DNA of 50,115 nucleotides, taken from the NCBI GenBank assembly GCA_902617285.1, contig CACMVZ010000008.1:1-50115 (forward strand), in the 5' to 3' direction. The position numbers and the translations under genes are program-made. The notes beneath the pieces were generated by a model. The model saw nothing but the letters and a program-made list of their open reading frames with translations, was not told the DNA's origin and did no database searches. This document shows positions 35,100 to 42,240 of the stretch, one piece after another (positions within the stretch are counted from its first letter, which is position 1; every line of letters starts with the position of its first letter). This DNA is from an uncultured Bacteroidota bacterium (GTDB taxonomy: Bacteria; Bacteroidota; Bacteroidia; Flavobacteriales; Flavobacteriaceae).

Positions 35100-35188
35100 A
35101 TATGCCTTTTGTAAAAAAATACTGGGTGATCTTTGTTATCATTGGATTTATAATTGGATTCTGCATTACATATTTTGAATTTTTATAA
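35096..35188 (+). CDS. Tiny single-pass membrane protein (30 residues)
   Basis: ATG to TAA, 30 residues: MNMPFVKKYW then a hydrophobic helix VIFVIIGFIIGFCITYF. It overlaps the preceding tiny ORF by four bases (ATGA) and ends one base before the next ATG. Such nesting is hard to explain by chance but no family is known to me. Confidence 0.4.
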   Translation: MNMPFVKKYWVIFVIIGFIIGFCITYFEFL

Positions 35189-35189
35189 T

Positions 35190-35573
35190 ATGAAAAGAAA
35201 ACTACATACACCAAACAATAATGTCACTGTAATTATTGATGTTTCATTTACTGAAAGTACTGATGTTATAAATCAATATATAAGAGATGAGCAATGTCCT
35301 GTTTTTTTTAACCTAAAAGATGAAGGAATCATTAGGTTTGAGTGGTTTATAAATGAGGAAGATAAGACAGCAACTTTAATTGAAAAATTCGAGAATTCAA
35401 ACGTTTGGGAAGAACTTGGCAATAAAGTTATTGGTTCACCAATAAATCTCAGATTTAGAGAATTATTTAAAGTAGAAAAACTTACCGTTCTAGGAGAAAT
35501 AAATGATGCATTCAAAGAAAAAATAAAAGCTATGAATCCAATCATTAAATCTTACGTTGGAGGAATAAATTAG
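35190..35573 (+). CDS. Small cytoplasmic protein of unknown function (ABM-like fold possible)
   Basis: A 127-residue soluble protein. The ATG at 35190 is chosen over the open frame from 35154, because the earlier codons overlap the tiny membrane ORF and add nothing conserved. Alternating strands and helices (VTVIIDVSFTES, IIRFEWFINEEDKTATLIE, EKLTVLGEIND) resemble a dimeric ferredoxin-like or antibiotic-biosynthesis-monooxygenase domain; tentative. Confidence 0.55.
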   Translation: MKRKLHTPNNNVTVIIDVSFTESTDVINQYIRDEQCPVFFNLKDEGIIRFEWFINEEDKTATLIEKFENSNVWEELGNKVIGSPINLRFRELFKVEKLTVLGEINDAFKEKIKAMNPIIKSYVGGIN

Positions 35574-35577
35574 ACAT

Positions 35578-36594
35578 ATGAAGAGTATCAGAAATTTGGT
35601 AATTAAAAAAACTATGCCGGTTTTCTTAATATTTGTAATGGTGATTGGTTGTACAAATTCATCTTACACCCCAGGTTATAGTAGTGATTCAAAACCTAAT
35701 GTTAATTGGAGCCATATTAATACAATTGATATAGATGAAATAAATAGTGACCTCGTCAATGGTAAGCCTACAGTTGATATTGGAATTTACTTTCCTTCAA
35801 ATTTGGATTCAACATTTACTAAAGTAACATTTAACAAGATGATAGAGAGCTTCCTTTTTGCAAAGGAAATCTTCAAGCCAACTGATGTACAGTTAAACTT
35901 GTTATTTGCTAAAACAGGTAATATAAATTCAAGTTATTTATCAATTCAGTCTAACGAGACTCCAGGTATTCCTGATACGGAATATGTTAATCTATATGAA
36001 AATTCAAGAAGGCATCCATCAATCCCCACAACTCATGCAATTAATGCTTTTAGAAGTATTGTAGAAAAAGATATTAATAATTCAAGAACGATATACTTAA
36101 TTGCTTTGCAAGATGTTTTTTATCCATATTTGACGTTATCCGAAGGTCGAAATTGGATGATGAAAACAGTTCGAACAGGAGGGTTATCATTTCCCTCATA
36201 TAGCTATGTTGACCAAATTCCTAAAGAGCTTAGAGGTGTTATAACCATAACAAACCTTTCAACGGAGGAAAGATATAGAAAAACAATCGCCCACGAGTTA
36301 GGTCATAAATTAATTAATGTTAGTCATGAATATAATGATGTAAACCCAGGATTTGAAGTATTTGCTGAGGGCGGTCTAATGTTATATGGTAGTGGAGAGG
36401 ATATACCCTCAGGTAAGGAAGGTCGATGGCACTTAGAAAGGCTAAAACTCTCACCTTATTTATATAAGACAGATGAAAGTGGAAATAAAATTTGGAACGA
36501 TGATTACAAAGAGTCAGGTCATTATTATGACCCTATTTATGATAATTATGTAATTCATTTTTTGCCAGAGCCTCAAATTAATGATGATTGGTAA
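35578..36594 (+). CDS. Lipoprotein with HELGH zinc-metalloprotease motif
   Basis: A 338-residue lipoprotein (Cys25 in VMVIGC). A zinc-binding HELGH lies near residue 240 and is followed by a His seven positions after the second motif His (HELGHKLINVSH). That is one residue longer than the metzincin HExxHxxGxxH pattern. Gly-Glu-rich GGLMLYGSGED follows. It is four bases after the preceding stop. A peptidase at the outer surface is likely, but the family is not recognised. Confidence 0.65.
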   Translation: MKSIRNLVIKKTMPVFLIFVMVIGCTNSSYTPGYSSDSKPNVNWSHINTIDIDEINSDLVNGKPTVDIGIYFPSNLDSTFTKVTFNKMIESFLFAKEIFKPTDVQLNLLFAKTGNINSSYLSIQSNETPGIPDTEYVNLYENSRRHPSIPTTHAINAFRSIVEKDINNSRTIYLIALQDVFYPYLTLSEGRNWMMKTVRTGGLSFPSYSYVDQIPKELRGVITITNLSTEERYRKTIAHELGHKLINVSHEYNDVNPGFEVFAEGGLMLYGSGEDIPSGKEGRWHLERLKLSPYLYKTDESGNKIWNDDYKESGHYYDPIYDNYVIHFLPEPQINDDW

Positions 36595-36635
36595 TAAAAA
36601 TTAAGTAATTTAGAAAAACGATTAAATATTTAAAT

Positions 36636-36824
36636 ATGGGTAGTAAGTTTTTTGGAAACAAAAATGATAACCGTGAGACAAATGGTAAAAGATTATTTAA
36701 GGGTGGAAAGTCAAAATCAAAGAATAAGGTTTCTTCAAATTCAGATTCAAAAAGTAAAGTCCAAAATAAAGGTTTTAAAAACCCTGGCACCTCAGGAGTA
36801 AGAAAAGTGGGAAGAGGAGGATAG
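36636..36824 (+). CDS. Small basic Ser/Lys-rich protein (62 residues)
   Basis: A 62-residue, strongly basic and low-complexity protein ending GTSGVRKVGRGG. No signal peptide. The basic ends recall small nucleic-acid- or ribosome-associated proteins, but it does not match bTHX. A real gene is likely because two further short ORFs follow in line. Confidence 0.45.
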   Translation: MGSKFFGNKNDNRETNGKRLFKGGKSKSKNKVSSNSDSKSKVQNKGFKNPGTSGVRKVGRGG

Positions 36825-36834
36825 CTATAATTTT

Positions 36835-36966
36835 ATGATAAGAAGATTTATTAAAATCTTAATTGATAGAAAAAAAAGAAATGAAAAGTTTAAAAAAGAC
36901 TTTAAGAATAAAACAGGAGTTGATTTAAACGACATTCATATTCATAGGGATGGACCTTCACAATAA
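36835..36966 (+). CDS. Small basic protein (43 residues)
   Basis: ATG to TAA, 43 residues: MIRRFIKILIDRKKRNEKFK then KTGVDLNDIHIHRDGPSQ. Short, basic and polar, with no signal. It lies 10 bases after the previous small gene and 13 bases before the Kazal lipoprotein. Unknown function. Confidence 0.4.
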   Translation: MIRRFIKILIDRKKRNEKFKKDFKNKTGVDLNDIHIHRDGPSQ

Positions 36967-36979
36967 TTTTTAAAAAATT

Positions 36980-37204
36980 ATGAAAAAATGGATATCTCTA
37001 TTAATCCTAATAATAGTTTCTTGCTCTAAGGACAAGGAAAATAATAATGAAAATTGTATTGATGAATCATTAATCGATATTACATCTGCTTGTATTGAAA
37101 TATATGATCCAGTATGTGGATGTGATGGTAAAACATATCCAAACTATTGTTATGCGTCAACTTTTAGTGGAGTTAAATCATTTACAGAAGGACCTTGTGA
37201 CTAA
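36980..37204 (+). CDS. Kazal-type serine protease inhibitor-like lipoprotein
   Basis: A 74-residue lipoprotein (Cys15 in IIVSC) with a single Kazal domain. The motif YDPVCGCDGKTYPNYCYA is at about residues 42-59 and the spaced cysteines fit the fold. Kazal domains inhibit serine proteases; a surface inhibitor could protect against extracellular proteases. The target is unknown. A terminator hairpin follows. Confidence 0.8.
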   Translation: MKKWISLLILIIVSCSKDKENNNENCIDESLIDITSACIEIYDPVCGCDGKTYPNYCYASTFSGVKSFTEGPCD

Positions 37205-37209
37205 AGAAA

Positions 37210-37234
37210 AAACCCTCCAGTAGGTGAAGGGTTT
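37210..37234. terminator. Hairpin terminator after the Kazal lipoprotein gene
   Basis: AAACCCT (37210-37216) pairs with AGGGTTT (37228-37234); A and T runs flank it. It separates the lipoprotein gene from the minus-strand tRNA. Confidence 0.6.
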
Positions 37235-37265
37235 AAATAATTTGTGTAATGTAGCGGTTAGCTTG

Positions 37266-37339
37266 CTCCCCCTCTTGGACTCGAACCAAGGACCCTCTGA
37301 TTAACAGTCAGATGCTCTAACCAACTGAGCTAAGGAGGA
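37266..37339 (-). tRNA. tRNA-Asn (GTT)
   Basis: A full cloverleaf on the minus strand. The acceptor UCCUCCU pairs with AGGGGGA. The D arm contains AGCTCAGTTGGTTAGAGC, and the anticodon loop CTGTTAA sits between TCTGA and TCAGA. The T arm is CTTGG/TTCGAGT/CCAAG. No CCA is encoded. Confidence 0.95.
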
Positions 37340-37365
37340 TTGTAGTCGGCAAATATAAATTATTT

Positions 37366-37399
37366 TTTGTATTTAAATTCAATCTAATTATTATATTTG
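37366..37399 (+). promoter_or_regulatory. Candidate Bacteroidota promoter with very short leader
   Basis: TTTG at 37366-37369 and TATATTTG at 37392-37399 match the -33 TTTG and -7 TAnnTTTG elements with 22 bases between them. The -7 box ends only five bases before the GTG at 37405. The transcript would then be nearly leaderless. Confidence 0.5.
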
Positions 37400-37404
37400 T
37401 TTTA

Positions 37405-37713
37405 GTGAGGAATCTTTACAGTTTTATTTTATTTGTTTCTATATTGTTTCCAACAGTAGTTGAAGCTTTTCATGTTTTGCATGATTCCCATGACACTTTT
37501 ATTTCAGAAGGTGTAAACATCAATGATTCCAAGTTAAAATGTCAGATTTCTTTGTTTTCAAATCAAGAAGATGAGACTGATTTTTTTTCACAAGATATTT
37601 ATGAATCATTTACACCTCACATTTTTAGTTATTCTTTTTATAAGTATGATAAATTATTTATAAAAACAGATTATATATCTCTCAAAAAAAGAGGACCACC
37701 TAATTTGGCTTAA
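37405..37713 (+). CDS. Small exported protein preceding a metal-type TonB receptor
   Basis: A 102-residue exported protein (signal about residues 1-21, ending VVEA). The mature part starts FHVLHDSHDTF, with three His in a short span, and ends KKRGPPNLA. Short exported proteins with His clusters and a terminal RGPP occur before metal-transport genes in Bacteroidota; that link is from general recall and is moderate. The start is GTG with a candidate promoter just upstream. Confidence 0.55.
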   Translation: MRNLYSFILFVSILFPTVVEAFHVLHDSHDTFISEGVNINDSKLKCQISLFSNQEDETDFFSQDIYESFTPHIFSYSFYKYDKLFIKTDYISLKKRGPPNLA

Positions 37714-37782
37714 CTATTATTTCAATTTTTTGTTGGATCAAATATGTGATCTAGCATTTTCTAAAATTTTAAATTTTTAACT

Positions 37783-37914
37783 ATGAATAAGTATATATAC
37801 ATACTAATGTTTTCTGTTATTTCACTTGCATTAGCATCATGTGAAAAAGATGATCATGATGGCCATGACCACGATGACGATCATGACCACATTGCATTTG
37901 TTACAAACAGATAA
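37783..37914 (+). CDS. Tiny His/Asp-rich lipoprotein (43 residues)
   Basis: ATG to TAA, 43 residues. A lipoprotein signal ends at Cys20 (LALASC). The mature peptide is EKDDHDGHDHDDDHDHI, an obvious divalent-metal-binding patch. A hairpin terminator follows and then the His-rich TonB receptor. It may hand metal to the receptor or buffer it at the surface. Confidence 0.7.
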   Translation: MNKYIYILMFSVISLALASCEKDDHDGHDHDDDHDHIAFVTNR

Positions 37915-37919
37915 AAGTA

Positions 37920-37949
37920 AAACACCCCTTCTAAATAGAAGGGGTGTTT
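37920..37949 (+). terminator. Perfect 14-bp hairpin between the lipoprotein and the receptor
   Basis: Arms 37920-37933 and 37936-37949 are fully complementary with a 2-base loop, containing CACCCC/GGGGTG. The downstream tract is only weakly T-rich, so partial read-through into the receptor gene (attenuation) is possible. Confidence 0.65.
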
Positions 37950-37994
37950 ATAGAACTATAATTAAGAAGTTCACAATAATAAACAATTAATAAA

Positions 37995-40115
37995 ATGAGA
38001 ATAAAACATATTATAAGTATCATAGCAGTTATGCTATTTTTAACAAAACCAGTTTTATCACAAGTAGCTACGGACCCATTTGAGTTAGATGAAATAGTAT
38101 TATCAATACCTTTTAGTCAAACACTAGGTAAATCTGTAATCAAAGTTGATAAAATTAATATGGGTGATATTAACCCAATACTAAAACAATATATTAGTAA
38201 ATCAATCTCAAAGTTACCAGGAGTATCTGTAATAACAACAGGACCTAATATTGCAAAGCCATCAGTTAGAGGTTTAAGTTTCAATAGAGTGGTTGTATAT
38301 AATCAAGGCGTGAGATTAGAAAATCAACAATGGGGTGAAGAGCACGGTATCGGTATCTCATCTTCAGGTATTGAGTCTATAGAGGTTATAAAGGGACCAT
38401 TATATGTTCTCTACGGTAGTGACGCTATGGGAGGAGTTCTTTATGTTGAGCCTGAAAAATTCAACACAAGTAATGGTTTAGCAATTGACTATACAGGAGT
38501 TTACAATTCAAATTATAATGGGGTTACTAACAATCTAGGAATTAAAGGTTCTTCAGGAAAATTTAGTTTTAATCTTAGAGCAGATATGATTGACAATGAT
38601 AATTTTTCTACTCCAGATGGTGAAATTGAAAACACATGGTTTGAACAAAATGAGCTTAAAGCAGATTTACAATACTCTAGTGATAAATTTACGTCTGAGC
38701 TGAGATTTAGTAGAGTTGATAGTGATCTTGGAATTCCTCATATGGATGAAGGTCATGATGACCACGACGATCATATGGACCATGATGACCACGACGATCA
38801 TATGGACCATGATGACCACGACGATCATGAAGGACACGGTGACGACCATTACCAAGAACTAAAGCATACAACCTTAACATGGAAAAATTCGTTTGATCTT
38901 GGAAACAATCATGTACTTAATGTCACATTAGGTCAACAATTTAACGAAAGAAAAGAATTTGGTGGCCATGGTGAGGAGGAACATGATGATCATGATGATC
39001 ATGATGATCATGAAGAACATGGTGAAGAGGACCACGACGATCATATGGATCACGATGATCATGATGATCATGAAGGACATGAAGAAGGTGAAGCTGAATT
39101 AGACATGGAACTATTAACAAATACATTAGACATTAGTTTAGTACTCCCTCAGTCAGAAGATTTGAATCTAATTATTGGTACGAGTCTATTAAGTCAGACG
39201 AATAAGAATTTTGGTCATGAAACTTTAATACCAGATGCAGAGATGAACGATTTTGGATTATATGCTCTTGGTCAATTTACACTTAGCAATTCTTCTGATG
39301 CACTAATTGGAGTTAGATATGACAATAGATCCATTTCATCTGGATCATCTTCTTCCGATTATTCAAATTTTAATGGATCACTTGGTTTGAAAAAAGAATT
39401 TTCTAACTCAACTTTAAGATTTAATTTAAGCACTGGTTTTAGATCACCAAACTTAGTTGAACTATATGCTGATGGATCACATCATGGGACATTCATGTAT
39501 AAAAAAGGGGATCCTAATTTATTAGCTGAAAATAGTTTACAAACAGATTTATCACTTCAAGTTAATGGTGAAAATTCAGTCTTATCATTTGATTTATTTT
39601 ATAATGATATTAGAGATTACATATACTTGCAGCCAACAAACACTTCTATTGATGGTTTAAGGCTTCATAATTATTTACAGCAAGATGCAACACTTTATGG
39701 AGGGGAAATACACCTAAATAAAAATACAAGTTTTGATTGGCTATCCTATTATACTTCTTTAGAATATACATTTGGTGAATCACAAGACGGTATGGCATTA
39801 CCATATATATCACCATTAACTTTCAATCAAGTTTTCAACATTAGTTTTTCTAGTAATTATTCATTTGAAATTGACTTTGTAGCCAAGGCTCAACAAAATA
39901 GAACAGCAATGTATGAAGAAATTACTGGTGGATATTCACTTTTAAATTTATCTGGATCATGGATGACATCATTTCTAGGAAATGACTTAAATATTTTCTG
40001 GAGCATTGATAATGTTTTTGATCAAGAATACTATGATCATTTATCAAGACTTAAAACAGCAGGAATTCATGAGATGGGGAGAAACATATCTGTTGGTTTA
40101 AAATATAACTTCTAA
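37995..40115 (+). CDS. TonB-dependent outer-membrane receptor with His/Asp-rich loops (ZnuD-like)
   Basis: A 706-residue outer-membrane receptor. A signal peptide (about 1-23) precedes the plug domain, which includes ISKLPGVSVITTG, PSVRGLSFNRVVVY and VIKGPLYVLYGSDAMGG. The barrel ends in Phe (VGLKYNF). Two extracellular-type loops are almost pure His/Asp/Met/Glu: about residues 249-288 and 326-364. Similar His-rich loops occur in the zinc receptor ZnuD, so zinc or another divalent cation is the likely ligand, not fixed by sequence. No N-terminal carboxypeptidase-like domain. Two small His-containing exported proteins precede it. Confidence 0.88.
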   Translation: MRIKHIISIIAVMLFLTKPVLSQVATDPFELDEIVLSIPFSQTLGKSVIKVDKINMGDINPILKQYISKSISKLPGVSVITTGPNIAKPSVRGLSFNRVVVYNQGVRLENQQWGEEHGIGISSSGIESIEVIKGPLYVLYGSDAMGGVLYVEPEKFNTSNGLAIDYTGVYNSNYNGVTNNLGIKGSSGKFSFNLRADMIDNDNFSTPDGEIENTWFEQNELKADLQYSSDKFTSELRFSRVDSDLGIPHMDEGHDDHDDHMDHDDHDDHMDHDDHDDHEGHGDDHYQELKHTTLTWKNSFDLGNNHVLNVTLGQQFNERKEFGGHGEEEHDDHDDHDDHEEHGEEDHDDHMDHDDHDDHEGHEEGEAELDMELLTNTLDISLVLPQSEDLNLIIGTSLLSQTNKNFGHETLIPDAEMNDFGLYALGQFTLSNSSDALIGVRYDNRSISSGSSSSDYSNFNGSLGLKKEFSNSTLRFNLSTGFRSPNLVELYADGSHHGTFMYKKGDPNLLAENSLQTDLSLQVNGENSVLSFDLFYNDIRDYIYLQPTNTSIDGLRLHNYLQQDATLYGGEIHLNKNTSFDWLSYYTSLEYTFGESQDGMALPYISPLTFNQVFNISFSSNYSFEIDFVAKAQQNRTAMYEEITGGYSLLNLSGSWMTSFLGNDLNIFWSIDNVFDQEYYDHLSRLKTAGIHEMGRNISVGLKYNF
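38754..38838 (+). repeat. 27-bp tandem repeat within the TonB receptor gene
   Basis: About 2.8 copies of a 27-base unit beginning CATGATGACCACGACGATCA, encoding HDDHDDHMD. The copies are identical where complete, which implies recent duplication. In frame, so the loop length can vary without disrupting the gene. Confidence 0.85.
38981..39080 (+). repeat. Second His/Asp-coding repeat tract in the TonB receptor gene
   Basis: A 9-base unit (CATGATGAT) is repeated three times, then a degenerate repeat (CACGACGATCATATGGAT and CATGATGATCATGA) follows. It encodes an HDDHDDHDDHEEH-type loop and is related to the first tract. Confidence 0.8.
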
Positions 40116-40145
40116 AGTTTTTTGTATTTGAAGTTATTTGTTAAG

Positions 40146-40170
40146 GGCTGGGTTATCCCAGCCTTTTTTT
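40146..40170 (+). terminator. Intrinsic terminator after the TonB receptor gene
   Basis: GGCTGGG (40146-40152) and CCCAGCC (40157-40163) with a 4-base loop, followed by seven T. It ends at the stop codon of the convergent RseP gene. Confidence 0.9.
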
Positions 40171-41491
40171 ATCCATTTAGGAATCTATATACATCATTAC
40201 CATTTGCATATAAAACAAGTGCAATTAAAAGAAAGAATCCAATCATTGTTGCGGTTTCCATAAACTTATCACTAAGTTTCTTTCCAGTAATCATTTCATA
40301 AAATAAAAACATTACATGTCCTCCATCGAGAGCAGGAATTGGAAGTACATTCATGAATGCAAGAATAATTGAAAGAAGTGCAGTACTTAACCAAAAGCCT
40401 TTCCAATCCCACTTTGCAGGAAATATGCTTCCAATAGTTCCAAAACCACCAAGCTGTTGTGCCCCCTTTTTTGTAAAAATAAATTGAAACCCTGCTACAT
40501 ATTCATATAAAGTCCAATATCCATAATTAAATCCTTGAACAACACTATCTACTAATCCTACAGATTTATTAATTGTACTAATATTGAAAGCAGGATAAAT
40601 ACCAATTGTACCATCACTATCTCTATCAATTGATAAATTATAATTTAAATTATTTCTTTCGACTATTAATTCAATGATATCATCGTCATTTGTATCCATC
40701 CAGTTTGAGAAGGAGGCCCAGTCCTCAACTATTTCATTATTAACACTTAAAATTCTGTCACCAGATTTTAATCCTGACTTCAGGGCTGGTGAATCTGGAA
40801 TTACACTATCAATCTCAGCAGCAAAAATTGGACTAAAACTATTTATTTGGCCACTTTGGAAAATTTCGTTTCCTATATCATTTGGGATATCAATTACAGA
40901 GGTCAAACCACTATTCTTCTTAACAGTTATATAATCAATTGGTCTAAATAATAACATCCTATTTATCTCAAGGACATTATCTAGCTCTTTACCATCTACA
41001 TTAATAATTTTATCTCCTTTTTCAAATCCAATCTCTTGAATGATTTCAGAGGGTTGCATTCCAAGGGGAATATTTTCTTGTGGGAGTGTTTCTTTTCCCC
41101 ATACAAATAAAACCATCATATAAATAACAAATCCAAGTATAAGATTTACTGTAACACCTCCAAGCATAATTATTAATCTTTGCCAAGCTGGCTTTGACCT
41201 AAATTCCCATGGCTGAGGAGGTTTGCTCATTTGTTCTTTATCAAAACTCTCATCAATCATGCCTGATATTTTTACATATCCTCCAAGAGGAAGCCAACCT
41301 ATACCATAAATTGTTTCACCAATTTTTTTCTTAAAAAGAGAATATTTAACATCAAAAAATAAGTAAAACTTTTCTACTCTTGTTCCAAAAAACTTTGCAG
41401 GAATAAAATGTCCTAATTCATGAAGAATAATAAGGATTGATAAAGACAGAAATAATTGTGCAGCTTTAATTAAAAATTCAGGAGATAACAT
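40169..41491 (-). CDS. rseP: RseP-type site-2 zinc metalloprotease
   Basis: A 440-residue intramembrane protease of the M50 family, which cleaves anti-sigma factors within the inner membrane. The zinc motif HELGH is in the first transmembrane segment (LIILHELGHFIPAKFFG, about residues 20-36). Two PDZ-type regions follow (about 140-200 and 220-290). The third ligand region is LPIPALDGGH near residue 388, and the last membrane helix is FFLLIALVLYANG. Convergent with the TonB receptor. Confidence 0.92.
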   Translation of the reverse strand: MLSPEFLIKAAQLFLSLSILIILHELGHFIPAKFFGTRVEKFYLFFDVKYSLFKKKIGETIYGIGWLPLGGYVKISGMIDESFDKEQMSKPPQPWEFRSKPAWQRLIIMLGGVTVNLILGFVIYMMVLFVWGKETLPQENIPLGMQPSEIIQEIGFEKGDKIINVDGKELDNVLEINRMLLFRPIDYITVKKNSGLTSVIDIPNDIGNEIFQSGQINSFSPIFAAEIDSVIPDSPALKSGLKSGDRILSVNNEIVEDWASFSNWMDTNDDDIIELIVERNNLNYNLSIDRDSDGTIGIYPAFNISTINKSVGLVDSVVQGFNYGYWTLYEYVAGFQFIFTKKGAQQLGGFGTIGSIFPAKWDWKGFWLSTALLSIILAFMNVLPIPALDGGHVMFLFYEMITGKKLSDKFMETATMIGFFLLIALVLYANGNDVYRFLNG

Positions 41492-41568
41492 AAATTAATT
41501 TTGAACAGCAAATTTAATATTTTTTTAATTCCTTGAATTATCTTTGTTTCCCAATATTTAGAAAAAAT

Positions 41569-42228
41569 ATGTTAAAAAAGTACTGGTTCTTTGCAACTTC
41601 AATGATAATAATTTCTCTTATAACAGTGTTTTCATTTTATAATGTATTGACGCCTGAAAAAAAATTACCGATATATCAACCTAGTATGGTAAAGTTTCAA
41701 TTAGTTGATAGTACAATTCAACATGTAAAAAGATTTCATAAAATCGATGACTTTAAATTAATTAATCAGAATAACGATACAGTTACAAATGAAATATATG
41801 ATGGAAAAATTTATGTAGCTGATTTTTTCTTTACAACATGTCCAGGAATTTGTCCAATTATGAAGGACAACATGGTTGATATTCAAAAAGAGTTTATTAA
41901 CGATGATCAAGTTTTACTTCTTTCTCATACCGTTACACCGGAAATTGATTCGGTTGATACTCTAAAAGATTATTCTATTGATAATGGAATTATTGATTCA
42001 AAATGGAATCTTGTGACTGGAGATAAAAAACAAATCTATAATCTTGCCAGAAAGTCTTATCTAGTTGCAGAGGATATTGAAAGTGATATTAAGTATGATA
42101 TGATTCATACTGAAAATTTTGTATTAGTTGATCCTAACAGAAGAATAAGAGGCTTTTATGATGGAACAAACTCTGAATCAATGGAAAGACTTATAGAAGA
42201 CATTTATATTTTAAAGAAGGAATTTTAA
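41569..42228 (+). CDS. SCO-family protein (copper/thioredoxin-like chaperone)
   Basis: A 219-residue membrane-anchored protein with a thioredoxin fold. The start at ATG 41569 is preferred over an open frame from 41533, as it puts Lys-Lys-Tyr just before the anchor helix. The copper/disulfide motif is TTCPGICPIM near residue 97, with the extra ligand His in DMIHTENFVLVD. SCO proteins help assemble the CuA site of cytochrome c oxidase, and act at the outer face of the inner membrane. It diverges from RseP. Confidence 0.9.
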   Translation: MLKKYWFFATSMIIISLITVFSFYNVLTPEKKLPIYQPSMVKFQLVDSTIQHVKRFHKIDDFKLINQNNDTVTNEIYDGKIYVADFFFTTCPGICPIMKDNMVDIQKEFINDDQVLLLSHTVTPEIDSVDTLKDYSIDNGIIDSKWNLVTGDKKQIYNLARKSYLVAEDIESDIKYDMIHTENFVLVDPNRRIRGFYDGTNSESMERLIEDIYILKKEF

Positions 42229-42240
42229 AAATGTTGATTT

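Noticed and set aside
35273..35545. Minus-strand frame opposite the small soluble protein
   Set aside because: Antisense shadow without signal, domain or promoter; the plus-strand frame has better composition and neighbour spacing.
36636..36824. Ribosomal protein bTHX
   Set aside because: Basic and short, but lacks the GKGD..RRGK..GSYGVRRP signature.
38754..39080. CRISPR-like array
   Set aside because: The repeats are contiguous, in frame and lack unique spacers; they encode a protein loop.
38667..39126. Antisense frames opposite the His/Asp repeats
   Set aside because: They are low-complexity mirrors of the repeats (Val/Met/Ile or His/Pro-rich) and have no gene-like composition.
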